A stretch of 23,700 nucleotides of DNA from an uncultured Collinsella sp. (GCA_902475475.1 CABRZY010000006.1:1-23700), one strand, 5' to 3'. Numbered from the stretch's first letter, positions 8,115 through 15,843 are shown. A program made the numbers and translations. The notes: generated by a model not told the origin, from the letters alone.

Positions 8115-8159
8115 TAAGATGGCCCGAATTCGGTCGTTTGCGCTCGCTCGGGGTATACT
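8115..8159 (+). promoter_or_regulatory. Probable promoter region of the split M28 gene
   Basis: TATACT at 8154-8159 is a strong -10 match, about 70 bases before the start codon at 8228, with no clear -35 at the expected distance. The whole 198-base gap (8030-8227) must also hold the promoter of the WYL pair on the minus strand, which I could not place. Confidence 0.35.
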
Positions 8160-8227
8160 TTCGACTATATACGGTTCTAATGTGCATGCATTGGGCCTAT
8201 TTGTCGGATTATGGATGTGGAGCGCAC

Positions 8228-11200
8228 ATGGCGAACACCCAGAACTATATTAACCACCTGCTGCAGAACACCGGCATTACGCCAGCATGCAGCGAAGAAG
8301 AGCGCTTGGCTGCCGAGGATATCGCTCAGATCTTCCGCAACCACGGCTTTGACCCCGAGGTTCAGGAGTTCAATGCCCCGGCGCCCAGTAGGTTGGCATT
8401 TGCCGTTACCGGTATTCTTGCGTTTGCCGGCGCCCTGCTGATGGGCATCGGCGGCGGTATCGGCTTGGTCGGCACCTTGCTGGCCATTGTCGGCGCCGTT
8501 CTTTACGTGCTCGAGCGCACGGGCCACCCCGTGGTTTCGCGCCTGGGCAAGACGGGCGTGAGCCAAAATGTCATCGCCTACCACAAGGCCTCGGGCCCGC
8601 TCGCGTCTCCGCGCAACCGCCCGGTGGTCGTTGTCGCACACTACGACTCTCCCCGTGCTGAGCTGCTCGCCCGCGAGCCCTATGCTTCGTATCGTGCGCT
8701 CATCGCCAAGCTGTTGCCCGTTGCCACGGTTGCCCCTGCTGCCGTTGCCATCCTGCGTATCCTGCCGCTCCCCGGCGCGCTCAAGGTTCTGCTGTGGATT
8801 GTCGCGATCCTCGCTTCCCTCATTGCACTTGCCAACGCGGCAAACATCATCTCTAACCGCCACATTCTTCCCTATACGTCCGGCGCGGTGTGCAACAAGT
8901 CTTCTGTCGCCGCTATGCTCGGTGTTATGGACAACGTTGCTCCCTTCCAGGGCGAGAACGAGTTTCCCGACGATGTTCCGTTCGATACCTATTTTGGGGA
9001 GCAGAAACGTCGTGCCGAGGAAATGGCGCGCGCGGCGGCGGAGTATGCCGCGGCCCAGCAGCAAAACGACTACGGCAACACCATCGAGTACGAAGAGCCT
9101 ACCTACGCCGAGGACGAGTTCGGTCAGCCGATTGCTCCCGACGCTCAAACCGAGCCCGAACAGGGCGAGGCTTTTGACGAGCAGATCGAGGGCTTTGAGG
9201 GTGCGTCTGCCGACGAGACGCTGATTGGCGCCATCGTGCCCGAGGATCAGAATCAGGCTGTCCAGGCCGAAGAGTTCAATGACGAGGTTCCCGCTGCTGA
9301 GCCGGCGGAGGAGCCTGCCGCGGCCGAGCCCGAGCCCAAGCTCTATCGCAACGCCGCCGGCAACATCCGCTTTGGTTCGGATGCCATCCGTGCGCTCGGA
9401 ATGCTTCCCGAGTCCTGCACGCTCGATTACGAGGAGGGCGAGGAGCCGACGTTTGAGCCCGAGCCTGCGCCCGTTGTCACTGCGGATGATGAGTCTGCCG
9501 CAGTTACCGCTGCCGTTGCCGAGCCCGAGGCGGTGTCCGCGATCGATCCCGCGGCAGGACTGGACATTTTGGCTCCCGCCGCGCCGGCACAAGACGTTGC
9601 GGACGAGTCTGACGACGATTACGTTGAACAGCCGAGGCGCGTGTCTTACGAGAGCGATACTGATTTCTCGGCCGAGATTCCCGCGGCAACGCCCCATGCC
9701 GACATTGCATCCGCGTTCTCGTCGATTGGCGCCAGCGCTTCCAACTTCTTTAAGGGTGCACTTGCAAAGGGCAAGAAATTTGTCGACGACTTCGAGGAGA
9801 AGCGCGCTGCCGCACGCGAGGCTGCCGAGCAGGAGGCTATCGCTCAGCAGCAGGCAGCCGCGGCGGCACGTGAGCACGCGGCGCAAGAGTTCGAGCAGAA
9901 CGAGGCTATGCAGTCCGCGCCCGTCGACGCCGCCGAAGCTACAACGTCTTTCGAGGCTCAGCAGCACGTCGATAGCACCATGTCGTTTGATGCCGCGCAG
10001 TTCGATTCCACGATAACGTTTGAAAAGCAGGGCACCGCGATTGCCGAGCCCCTTCCTGTTTCCGATGGACAGGGCGACGCGGCAGACGATGACGAGCCTA
10101 TTGATGCTGCCGAAATCCAAGATGCCGCCGGGGACGAGTCCGTTGAGGCCAACTCTGACGAAGAGCAATACGTGGCAGCCGATCAAGGTGATTCGACCGA
10201 GGTCGAGCAGGAGGAAGTGCCTGCGGTTTCCGAGACTCCCGAGACGGATGAGTCGAGGCCTTATTCCACGCAGATTTTCACCATGCCGACCCCGAGTGGT
10301 TCCGGTGCCACGGTTGCCAATGTCGCTCCCACCCAGGACGAAACGGTTGATTCCCTTATGGCCCAGATTTCCTCCCAGGCATCGCCGCGTCCGCAGATGA
10401 ATGTTCCCGATCCGGCGTCGGCACCGTCGCCTGCACCCTCCTCGTCTCCGCTGGCTTCGGTCCCCGATCCGTCGCTGCCGTCTATGAAGCAGGCAAACGT
10501 TGCATCTCGCACGTCGCTGTTCGACCTTCCCGATCCCTCTGCCCAGGTCAACGACCCCTTTGCTACCGCCCAAGGTCCCGAACCCACATCGGCACCCGTT
10601 GCGCCTCCTATGCCCGTTGCGTCGGGCGTGCAGCCGATCGAGACCATTTCGGCTCCCGCCCCGGCGGCACCCAAGTCTCGTAAGCGCGGCCTGGGTGGTC
10701 TGTTCGGTCGTAAAAAGAAAAACGAGCAGGACAGCATGAGTGACTGGCTGGGCGTCGAAGACGATTACGATGCCAAGAAGTCCGGTCGCGGTATCGGTTC
10801 GTGGGATAACTTCGAGGACGATAACGATGGCTGGAAGGGTGGCGCTACGTCTTCCGATGGCGCTTCTTCCGAAGATATGCTCTCGGCTGTCGCCTCTATG
10901 GGCGATGATGAGCTGCTCGGTCACGATATCTGGTTTGTGGCAACGGGCGCCTCGGATTGTGATGGCGCCGGCATGAAGGCCTTCTTGGCTTCGCATCGCG
11001 ATAAGCTCCGCGGCGTATTCTTTATCAATCTTGAATCCGTCGGCGCCGGTAGGCTTTCGGTTGTGACGGTCGAGGGCGAACAACAACTGCTTAAGGGCGA
11101 TCGCCGCATCATGAACCTGGTCAGCAAGGTCTGCAAGTCGTTCCATGTCGATTGTGGCGCGCTCGAGATGCCCTATGCCAAGACCGATGCCTATGCCGCG

Positions 11201-11353
11201 CTCGAGGCGAGCCGCCGAGCCCTTACCATCGCCGGCGTGGACGGCACGCGTCTGGCTTGCGCTCGTACCGAGGACGACCTGCCCCACAATGTCAACCCGA
11301 CGAACATTGCTACGGTATCCGAGGTCGTGACCGAGGTTATCCGCCGTTCGTAG
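8228..11353 (+). CDS. Membrane protein with a split, degenerate M28 peptidase fold
   Basis: A 1041-residue protein whose ends resemble the two halves of an M28 zinc aminopeptidase, separated by about 600 acidic, Ala/Pro/Glu-rich residues (about 250-890). Residues 1-50 resemble the M28 N-terminal helix, and HYD at 138-140 keeps the metal ligand His-x-Asp. Hydrophobic segments at about 56-96 and 160-205 predict membrane insertion. SGAVCNKSS at 218-226 aligns with the usual GAxDNASG motif, but the bridging Asp is C222. In the C-terminal half (893-1041) the catalytic Glu-Glu pair is replaced by S909-D910, INLE stands for INLD, and the final His is H1020. It is therefore probably inactive or altered. 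The ATG at 8228 is preferred over upstream in-frame starts because TGGAG lies five bases before it. A 72-residue membrane protein follows in the same operon. Confidence 0.75.
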   Translation: MANTQNYINHLLQNTGITPACSEEERLAAEDIAQIFRNHGFDPEVQEFNAPAPSRLAFAVTGILAFAGALLMGIGGGIGLVGTLLAIVGAVLYVLERTGHPVVSRLGKTGVSQNVIAYHKASGPLASPRNRPVVVVAHYDSPRAELLAREPYASYRALIAKLLPVATVAPAAVAILRILPLPGALKVLLWIVAILASLIALANAANIISNRHILPYTSGAVCNKSSVAAMLGVMDNVAPFQGENEFPDDVPFDTYFGEQKRRAEEMARAAAEYAAAQQQNDYGNTIEYEEPTYAEDEFGQPIAPDAQTEPEQGEAFDEQIEGFEGASADETLIGAIVPEDQNQAVQAEEFNDEVPAAEPAEEPAAAEPEPKLYRNAAGNIRFGSDAIRALGMLPESCTLDYEEGEEPTFEPEPAPVVTADDESAAVTAAVAEPEAVSAIDPAAGLDILAPAAPAQDVADESDDDYVEQPRRVSYESDTDFSAEIPAATPHADIASAFSSIGASASNFFKGALAKGKKFVDDFEEKRAAAREAAEQEAIAQQQAAAAAREHAAQEFEQNEAMQSAPVDAAEATTSFEAQQHVDSTMSFDAAQFDSTITFEKQGTAIAEPLPVSDGQGDAADDDEPIDAAEIQDAAGDESVEANSDEEQYVAADQGDSTEVEQEEVPAVSETPETDESRPYSTQIFTMPTPSGSGATVANVAPTQDETVDSLMAQISSQASPRPQMNVPDPASAPSPAPSSSPLASVPDPSLPSMKQANVASRTSLFDLPDPSAQVNDPFATAQGPEPTSAPVAPPMPVASGVQPIETISAPAPAAPKSRKRGLGGLFGRKKKNEQDSMSDWLGVEDDYDAKKSGRGIGSWDNFEDDNDGWKGGATSSDGASSEDMLSAVASMGDDELLGHDIWFVATGASDCDGAGMKAFLASHRDKLRGVFFINLESVGAGRLSVVTVEGEQQLLKGDRRIMNLVSKVCKSFHVDCGALEMPYAKTDAYAALEASRRALTIAGVDGTRLACARTEDDLPHNVNPTNIATVSEVVTEVIRRS

Positions 11354-11374
11354 ACGGAGCTCTAAGGAGTCAAC

Positions 11375-11593
11375 GTGTTTTCGTATATTAAGCGCCATTG
11401 GCCTGTCTACGTGATTTTGACCTTGATTGCCATTGCGTTAGGATTTGGGGCTGCCTACATCGTGGGCGCAAAGGGCTCGACCCCCGCCTCCGCAATCAGC
11501 GAAGAGGTGGAGCAAGAACAGAGTACGGGTGCCGATGGGATTCCTGAGTCCGAGCAGGCAATCGTTGATGGTGGATCTTCGTCTGCAGAGTAG
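11375..11593 (+). CDS. Small single-pass membrane protein
   Basis: A 72-residue protein that starts with GTG and has AAGGAG five bases upstream (11364-11369), one of the clearest binding sites in the window. Residues 1-9 are basic (FSYIKRHW), residues 10-31 form one hydrophobic helix ending in FGAAYIVG, and the remaining 40 residues are acidic and Ser/Glu-rich, presumably outside the membrane. It lies 21 bases after the split M28 gene and before a strong terminator, so both are probably one transcript. I do not recognise a family. A partner or accessory role for the M28-like protein is an inference from position only. Confidence 0.72.
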   Translation: MFSYIKRHWPVYVILTLIAIALGFGAAYIVGAKGSTPASAISEEVEQEQSTGADGIPESEQAIVDGGSSSAE

Positions 11594-11614
11594 ATACGGC
11601 GATTTACATGATTG

Positions 11615-11655
11615 AAAGCGGGCGAGCCAGGGGACTGTCTCGCCCGCTTTTTCAT
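11615..11655 (+). terminator. Rho-independent terminator after the M28-like operon
   Basis: AAAGCGGGCGAG (11615-11626) pairs perfectly with CTCGCCCGCTTT (11639-11650) around a 12-base loop, followed by TTTTTC. The adhesin gene converges from the other side and stops at 11660. The minus-strand exit (CCCGCTTTCAATC) is weaker but could serve the adhesin as well. Confidence 0.88.
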
Positions 11656-11659
11656 CGCG

Positions 11660-14600
11660 CTAGCGCTTCTTTGGGATCGACCTAAGGCGAGCGAACCATA
11701 GGGCTGCGGCACCCGAGGTCAGGAGCGCGGTGATGCAAGCGGCGATGGGAGCTGATCCTGTTGCCGGTAGGTCCTGCGGTAGGGTACAGCGTTGAATGAC
11801 GCTGTCCTCGTCACGTGACTCAAGTTTATCGCCGCCACCGTTGCGGCAAAGATCGACGCGCGCGCTGTTGGTGAGTGCGGTTTGGGGCGTATAAGCCGAC
11901 GTTGCCTGCATGTGTACGACTGCGCCCCGAGCGTCTGTGCCAAGGATTGCTTTGGCATCGTCAAGGTCGTCGTGCTCATCTTTGAGATCATCGCGGGTCC
12001 AAGAATCCGCATCGCTTCGAGTCGTAAAGTCGGCGGCTACCGCACCGTATTCAATTCGAATGCCCGTTACGACGGTATTGGACGCAAGGTCGAGTTCTTT
12101 CGCCTCGAGTGTGGTGGATTCCGTGGTCGAGACATCCGCCTTCCAGAGGTGCCAGCCGTCGTAATCGACGAGGCGGCAATCCTCACCCAGACTCTCCCTT
12201 ACTTCGTCGGACTCAAGCCAAGGATTTTCGTGCCCATCGTCAAGTGTCGCGTTTGCCGGCTCATCGACGTCTGTCGAGTCCAACGGCGTCGTGTGATACC
12301 ACACGTTGCACAGACCATTGAGGTCGCCGATGGCGACGGGGGTTTCGATTGAGACGAATCTCGCCGTATCGTCCTCGGCACACTCAAGATCATCGGTAAT
12401 TGTGAACTCATCAACCCAGGTAGTTGAATCGTTTCGAGCGTCGATGGTATAGGAGAAAAGTCCATCCGTATTGGTTTGCGTCGCGGCGCGATTTTTACCG
12501 TCTCCGTTGGCCAGCAGACCCTTTCCGATAGGTTGGACAAGCTCCTGACGCTTGTCGACCTGTCCTTTGATCTCGATGGGCGCATCCTTCATCGCGACGG
12601 ATTGGACTTCTCTCGTATCCTTTATTTCAAACGTTATCTCCTCGGCAAGGTCAAAGGTCCGCGGAGACATCATTTCGCGCAACGAGTAGGTGCCGGGTGC
12701 AAGATGTTCGACGCGGTGCGGCTTGTCGGATGAGGTCCAGGAGTCTATTTCGGTTTTATCGGGACCATATAAGGTGAGTTGTGCGCCTTCCACTTCTTGC
12801 TCACCGCTTGCATCGACCTTGGAGATATCAACCTTGGTGTAATCGTCGGATACGTTAAGCCGTGCTTCTACAACGGGTGTTTTCTGGTCGGCATAAGTAA
12901 GGGCAACAATATGGGGCGTCCGGTCGAGCAAGAAGCCGGTCGGCGCTTGAGTCTCGACAACCTCGTAGCGCGCGGTACCAGATCCCAGCGGCAGGTTGTC
13001 TGCGCGTGCTTCGCCAGTTTCATCCGTCGCGACGGTCGCGACGGTCTCACCGTCGATCGCGGCAATGCTACCATCGGGGCGCGCGATATCACCCGAGGCA
13101 CGGATCTCAAAGATGGCGCCCGCGAGCCTGCTACCGTCTACGGCATCGGTTTTAACGATCCTGATGTTTCCGGTCGCGGCGTGGTCATAATACGAGGCGA
13201 TTGCAACGGGCGTTAGGTTCATGTCGGCGGGTATGTTTACCTCGATCTCTTCGCCGACAAGATAGGGCTCTTTGGCCGAGGTTTCGCGTACATAATAGGT
13301 GCCCGGCACGAGCGATTCGGGCAGTGTGACGGTCCCGGTCGCGTCAGTCGTAAAGGTGTCCATTACGTTATGTGCTGGATACCAGCAAGTTTGTGAGACA
13401 GGTTCGTGATTGCTGTCGAGGAGTTGGAAGGTGAATCCGGCTAGTGGAACAGAAGCGCCTGTTTGGGCATCGCGTTTTACAATCTGGAGATGCGTCGACA
13501 GAGCGTGGTTATCCACGATATATTGAAGCTCGGCGCCGTTGGAAATCTGATTGGCCCCGACGGTCCATTCCCCTGCACGTTTAAAACCCTCGGGGACGGT
13601 TTCCGGAACTTCGCGAACCGTGTAGCCGGCACGGTCGTATGGGACGGCTCCGTGGACACCGGCGGGTCGCTTGCCTGTGCCGAACCATGCTTCGGGCTGG
13701 TCTTTGGTGGAGGCAAATCCATAGATGTTTGTGGTCAGTGTGCCAACAACCTGCTGAGAGCTGTTGCTGACAACCTCAAAGACAACACCACCCGCCGGCT
13801 GCTCCAGGCCGGATTGGTCGCTATTGCCGTAATCCTTGAATTTGGAAATCTCAAGGTTAAACGCAATGGGGATATCGGAAACGCGAGATTCGATCTCGAC
13901 CACGCCTGAATCGCCGAGCTGGTCGGCTCCAACGGTATAGGTCCAGCTGTCGTTGGATGGCAGGTAGCCCTCGGGGGCTTTTGATTCGTAGATGGTAAAG
14001 GTTCCTAAGGGGACATCGGCGAGGGCGGCCCGACCGCTTTCGTCGGTCGTGAGGATTTGTGCCCATCCAGGGGTTGATTGCGACACACACGTGAACTCTG
14101 CTCCTGCGAGTGAAGATCCCACCTGGGGGCCGGCATTCGTCGCGGCATCGAGTTTTACGATACGCAGGTTGATGGTGCCGGGCTGTTCATCAATGGCGAC
14201 CCGCCCGCCGTCATTCCCCGTGGTAAAGGCAATACGATCGTGGCGGGGGACATAGCCGGCCGGCGCCTTCGTTTCAACTAGGTAGTATGCCGTGTTGGGC
14301 AGAAGTGTTGCTTGCGCTCGACCGTTGCTGTCCATCTTGATGGTGCCGACACGCGCGCCGCTGGCGCTCTCAAAAATATCGAATGTTGCCCCGGTAAACT
14401 GATAGGTATTGTTTCCGCTGGTAATAACGGTGTTAGCAGACTGCTTTTGGAAGGAAACAGAGACCGCCGGCAGTACATAGAGCATGTCTTGACGTTTGCT
14501 GCCGCCCGATACGGCCCCTAGATAGCGTCGCGCGCGGTGCGGAGCGGCTTTGATGCTTCCTGATTTTGCGCTGTCGTGGAGCCACCGCGCAGCCGCCACG

Positions 14601-15091
14601 ACTTCATTGTCGGCGGTAAAGTGTCCGCTCTTGGTTTTACCCTGAGCGGTCGTGTAGGAGTAGGTGCCGTCGACATGGGTAGTGCCGTTGAGCATCCATA
14701 CGGCAAGCTGGGTGGCGGCGCGGGCGCGATCGGGTGAAAGATGGTAACCGCCAAACGACGTGGTGGTGGGATATCCGTGACAAACGATTGCCGCGAACTC
14801 GTCGTCGAGCCACACCCAGCCTTGATCAAAGTTGAGCCATGGGCCACCCGGTTTGGTGGGGCCGGGGCGCTCCTGGTTCATGCAGTAGGCAATCGAGGTG
14901 TCTTGAGCTTCATACTTGCCGATGAAGAAGGGTCCACAATCATCGCTAATAGTGCGGAAGCCGAGCTGGTCGTAGCCATCGACGGCAAATGCGGCTCCCG
15001 GTGCCAGGCAGCCGAAAAGCAGGAAGAGGAGCAGGAGCAGCGGACCTGTTGCAATTGCGCTGTGGACAGAGTGCGTGGGTGCGTTGGACAT
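11660..15091 (-). CDS. LPXTG-anchored thioester adhesin with six Cna-B domains
   Basis: This 1143-residue surface protein has a signal peptide (about 1-36, ending AFA), then a thioester domain. C70 (AYCMNQ) and Q128 (TQLAVW) match the Cys and Gln motifs that form the internal thioester bond of thioester adhesins such as those of Gram-positive cocci. Six Cna-B (SpaA-like) domains follow, at about 208-305, 307-408, 411-530, 532-638, 640-750 and 752-840. Each has a Lys (K216, K313, K417, K539, K647, K758), an E-box Glu (E273, E369, E494, E603, E713, E806) and a terminal Asp, the residues of isopeptide bonds. A further 240-residue domain precedes the sortase signal LPATG (1108-1112), a hydrophobic stretch and a basic tail. 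It is predicted to bind host surfaces covalently; no sortase or backbone pilin is nearby. AAGGAG sits five bases before the ATG. Confidence 0.9.
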   Translation of the reverse strand: MSNAPTHSVHSAIATGPLLLLLFLLFGCLAPGAAFAVDGYDQLGFRTISDDCGPFFIGKYEAQDTSIAYCMNQERPGPTKPGGPWLNFDQGWVWLDDEFAAIVCHGYPTTTSFGGYHLSPDRARAATQLAVWMLNGTTHVDGTYSYTTAQGKTKSGHFTADNEVVAAARWLHDSAKSGSIKAAPHRARRYLGAVSGGSKRQDMLYVLPAVSVSFQKQSANTVITSGNNTYQFTGATFDIFESASGARVGTIKMDSNGRAQATLLPNTAYYLVETKAPAGYVPRHDRIAFTTGNDGGRVAIDEQPGTINLRIVKLDAATNAGPQVGSSLAGAEFTCVSQSTPGWAQILTTDESGRAALADVPLGTFTIYESKAPEGYLPSNDSWTYTVGADQLGDSGVVEIESRVSDIPIAFNLEISKFKDYGNSDQSGLEQPAGGVVFEVVSNSSQQVVGTLTTNIYGFASTKDQPEAWFGTGKRPAGVHGAVPYDRAGYTVREVPETVPEGFKRAGEWTVGANQISNGAELQYIVDNHALSTHLQIVKRDAQTGASVPLAGFTFQLLDSNHEPVSQTCWYPAHNVMDTFTTDATGTVTLPESLVPGTYYVRETSAKEPYLVGEEIEVNIPADMNLTPVAIASYYDHAATGNIRIVKTDAVDGSRLAGAIFEIRASGDIARPDGSIAAIDGETVATVATDETGEARADNLPLGSGTARYEVVETQAPTGFLLDRTPHIVALTYADQKTPVVEARLNVSDDYTKVDISKVDASGEQEVEGAQLTLYGPDKTEIDSWTSSDKPHRVEHLAPGTYSLREMMSPRTFDLAEEITFEIKDTREVQSVAMKDAPIEIKGQVDKRQELVQPIGKGLLANGDGKNRAATQTNTDGLFSYTIDARNDSTTWVDEFTITDDLECAEDDTARFVSIETPVAIGDLNGLCNVWYHTTPLDSTDVDEPANATLDDGHENPWLESDEVRESLGEDCRLVDYDGWHLWKADVSTTESTTLEAKELDLASNTVVTGIRIEYGAVAADFTTRSDADSWTRDDLKDEHDDLDDAKAILGTDARGAVVHMQATSAYTPQTALTNSARVDLCRNGGGDKLESRDEDSVIQRCTLPQDLPATGSAPIAACITALLTSGAAALWFARLRSIPKKR

Positions 15092-15345
15092 GGCTGCTCC
15101 TTATCCCTCGTGCGCCGCATGGGGAGGCTGCGACGCGTAGGATGAGGCTACCCCCGAGGTTCATGCGGGTAAGTACCGGAGCCTGACCAAAAGCTTGCCC
15201 AATTCCTGACAAATTGAGCTCAAATACAACAATCAAGCAAAAGCGCAGGTAGAAGATAAGGAGAACAGGAAGTCAAAGGTCCTCGTCTCCACAATTGACG
15301 CGATTTTCAAACGAATCTCCACAGCTAAAACAAGCATCGCCACCC

Positions 15346-15375
15346 TTGTATCGAACAAGACAACCGCGTTATACT
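15346..15375 (+). promoter_or_regulatory. Promoter of tRNA-Gly
   Basis: TTGTAT (15346-15351) and TATACT (15370-15375) are 18 bases apart and end 13 bases before the mature tRNA. The rest of the gap 15092-15345 must contain the adhesin promoter on the minus strand; I see no clear -35/-10 pair and no recognised riboswitch there. Confidence 0.6.
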
Positions 15376-15388
15376 ATCCCCCACATAT

Positions 15389-15463
15389 GCGGGCATCGCC
15401 AAGTGGTAAGGCATCAGCTTCCCAAGCTGACACTCGCGGGTTCGAGTCCCGTTGCCCGCTCCA
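15389..15463 (+). tRNA. tRNA-Gly, anticodon CCC
   Basis: The 75 bases fold into a normal cloverleaf: acceptor stem GCGGGCA with TGCCCGC, a D-arm (GCC...GGC), an anticodon stem TCAGC with GCTGA around the loop TTCCCAA (anticodon CCC at 15421-15423), a T-arm GCGGG/CCCGT with TTCGAGT, discriminator T and an encoded CCA. It reads GGG codons. It has its own promoter and terminator. The 3' end is duplicated downstream at 15637-15655. Confidence 0.96.
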
Positions 15464-15473
15464 TTCGAATTTC

Positions 15474-15506
15474 AGGCACGGTAACGTTTCGTTACCGTGC
15501 CTTTTT
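15474..15506 (+). terminator. Rho-independent terminator of tRNA-Gly
   Basis: AGGCACGGTAACG (15474-15486) pairs perfectly with CGTTACCGTGCCT (15490-15502) around a TTT loop, followed by TTTTC. It lies 10 bases after the tRNA. Confidence 0.9.
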
Positions 15507-15513
15507 CAATAAA

Positions 15514-15783
15514 GTGCCGGGACTCGAACCCGACAGGGTGCGAGCGTTAAATAAACGCGAAGCGTTTATAGCGAGCAGGCAAGGTCGCCGATAGGCGGCC
15601 GCAGCCGGTGCGGATTTGCGAAGCAAATACGCGGACGTCCCGTTGCCCGCTCCATCAGCAAAGGAAGACGTGGGGACGGACAATTCGGCGGAGTCTTCCC
15701 CTTCGGCTTCGTGAAGCTGAGGGGCTCGCCTGAAGCCGGTGCGTATTTGCGAAGCAAATACGCGGATGTCCCCATGGCCGCTC
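15514..15783. repeat. Palindrome cluster downstream of tRNA-Gly
   Basis: This 270-base noncoding stretch is dense in small hairpins. Three have the core GCGAAGC (an unusually stable mini-hairpin): ATAAACGC-GAA-GCGTTTAT at 15551-15569, ATTTGC-GAA-GCAAAT at 15613-15627 and GTATTTGC-GAA-GCAAATAC at 15743-15761. A fourth is GGTCGCC-GATA-GGCGGCC at 15583-15600. A 49-base unit is present twice (15604-15652 and 15735-15783) with 5 mismatches. The stretch starts with an inverted copy of the tRNA T-arm (15518-15532 against 15437-15451, 15 bases). No gene is supported here. It looks like extragenic repeats, possibly REP-like, built on tRNA-derived sequence. Confidence 0.7.
15637..15655 (+). repeat. Direct copy of the tRNA-Gly 3' end
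   Basis: GTCCCGTTGCCCGCTCCAT is identical to 15446-15464, the T-arm to CCA end of tRNA-Gly plus one base, 191 bases downstream. Duplicated tRNA 3' ends are typical of integrase attachment sites; no integrase is present between or near the copies. Confidence 0.8.
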
Positions 15784-15837
15784 TTGCGGCAAAATGTTAG
15801 GTTAATGCCTACTGCCCATACTTGCACCTGCGCACGG

Positions 15838-15843
15838 TACAAT
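15838..15843 (+). promoter_or_regulatory. Probable -10 element of purB
   Basis: TACAAT lies 44 bases before the purB start codon in a context (GGTACAATGG) like that before ddl. No convincing -35 is seen at the right distance. No purine riboswitch or PUR-box-like site was recognised in the leader. Confidence 0.35.

Noticed and set aside
8078..8227. N-terminal extension of the M28-like protein by 50 residues
   Set aside because: It would span the TATACT promoter element and lacks a binding site, while ATG 8228 has one at good distance.
8177..11398. Minus-strand open frame of 1073 codons opposite the M28-like gene
   Set aside because: It is an antisense shadow of a GC-rich, Glu/Ala-rich gene; the product is an Arg/Gly/Leu-rich sequence without domains, and the plus frame has a binding site, membrane segments and M28 motifs.
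11684..11692. Lipobox-like LFGC at residues 25-28 of the adhesin signal peptide (gene start near 15010)
   Set aside because: Phe before Gly is unusual for a lipobox, and the protein has a full LPATG wall-anchoring signal, so ordinary signal peptidase cleavage after AFA is more likely.
13509..13517. TTATCCACG, similar to a DnaA box
   Set aside because: Single copy inside the adhesin coding sequence, without an AT-rich element or other boxes, so chance is the best explanation.
15092..15345. Possible riboswitch or structured leader of the adhesin gene
   Set aside because: There are small inverted repeats but no match to the conserved core of any riboswitch class I know.
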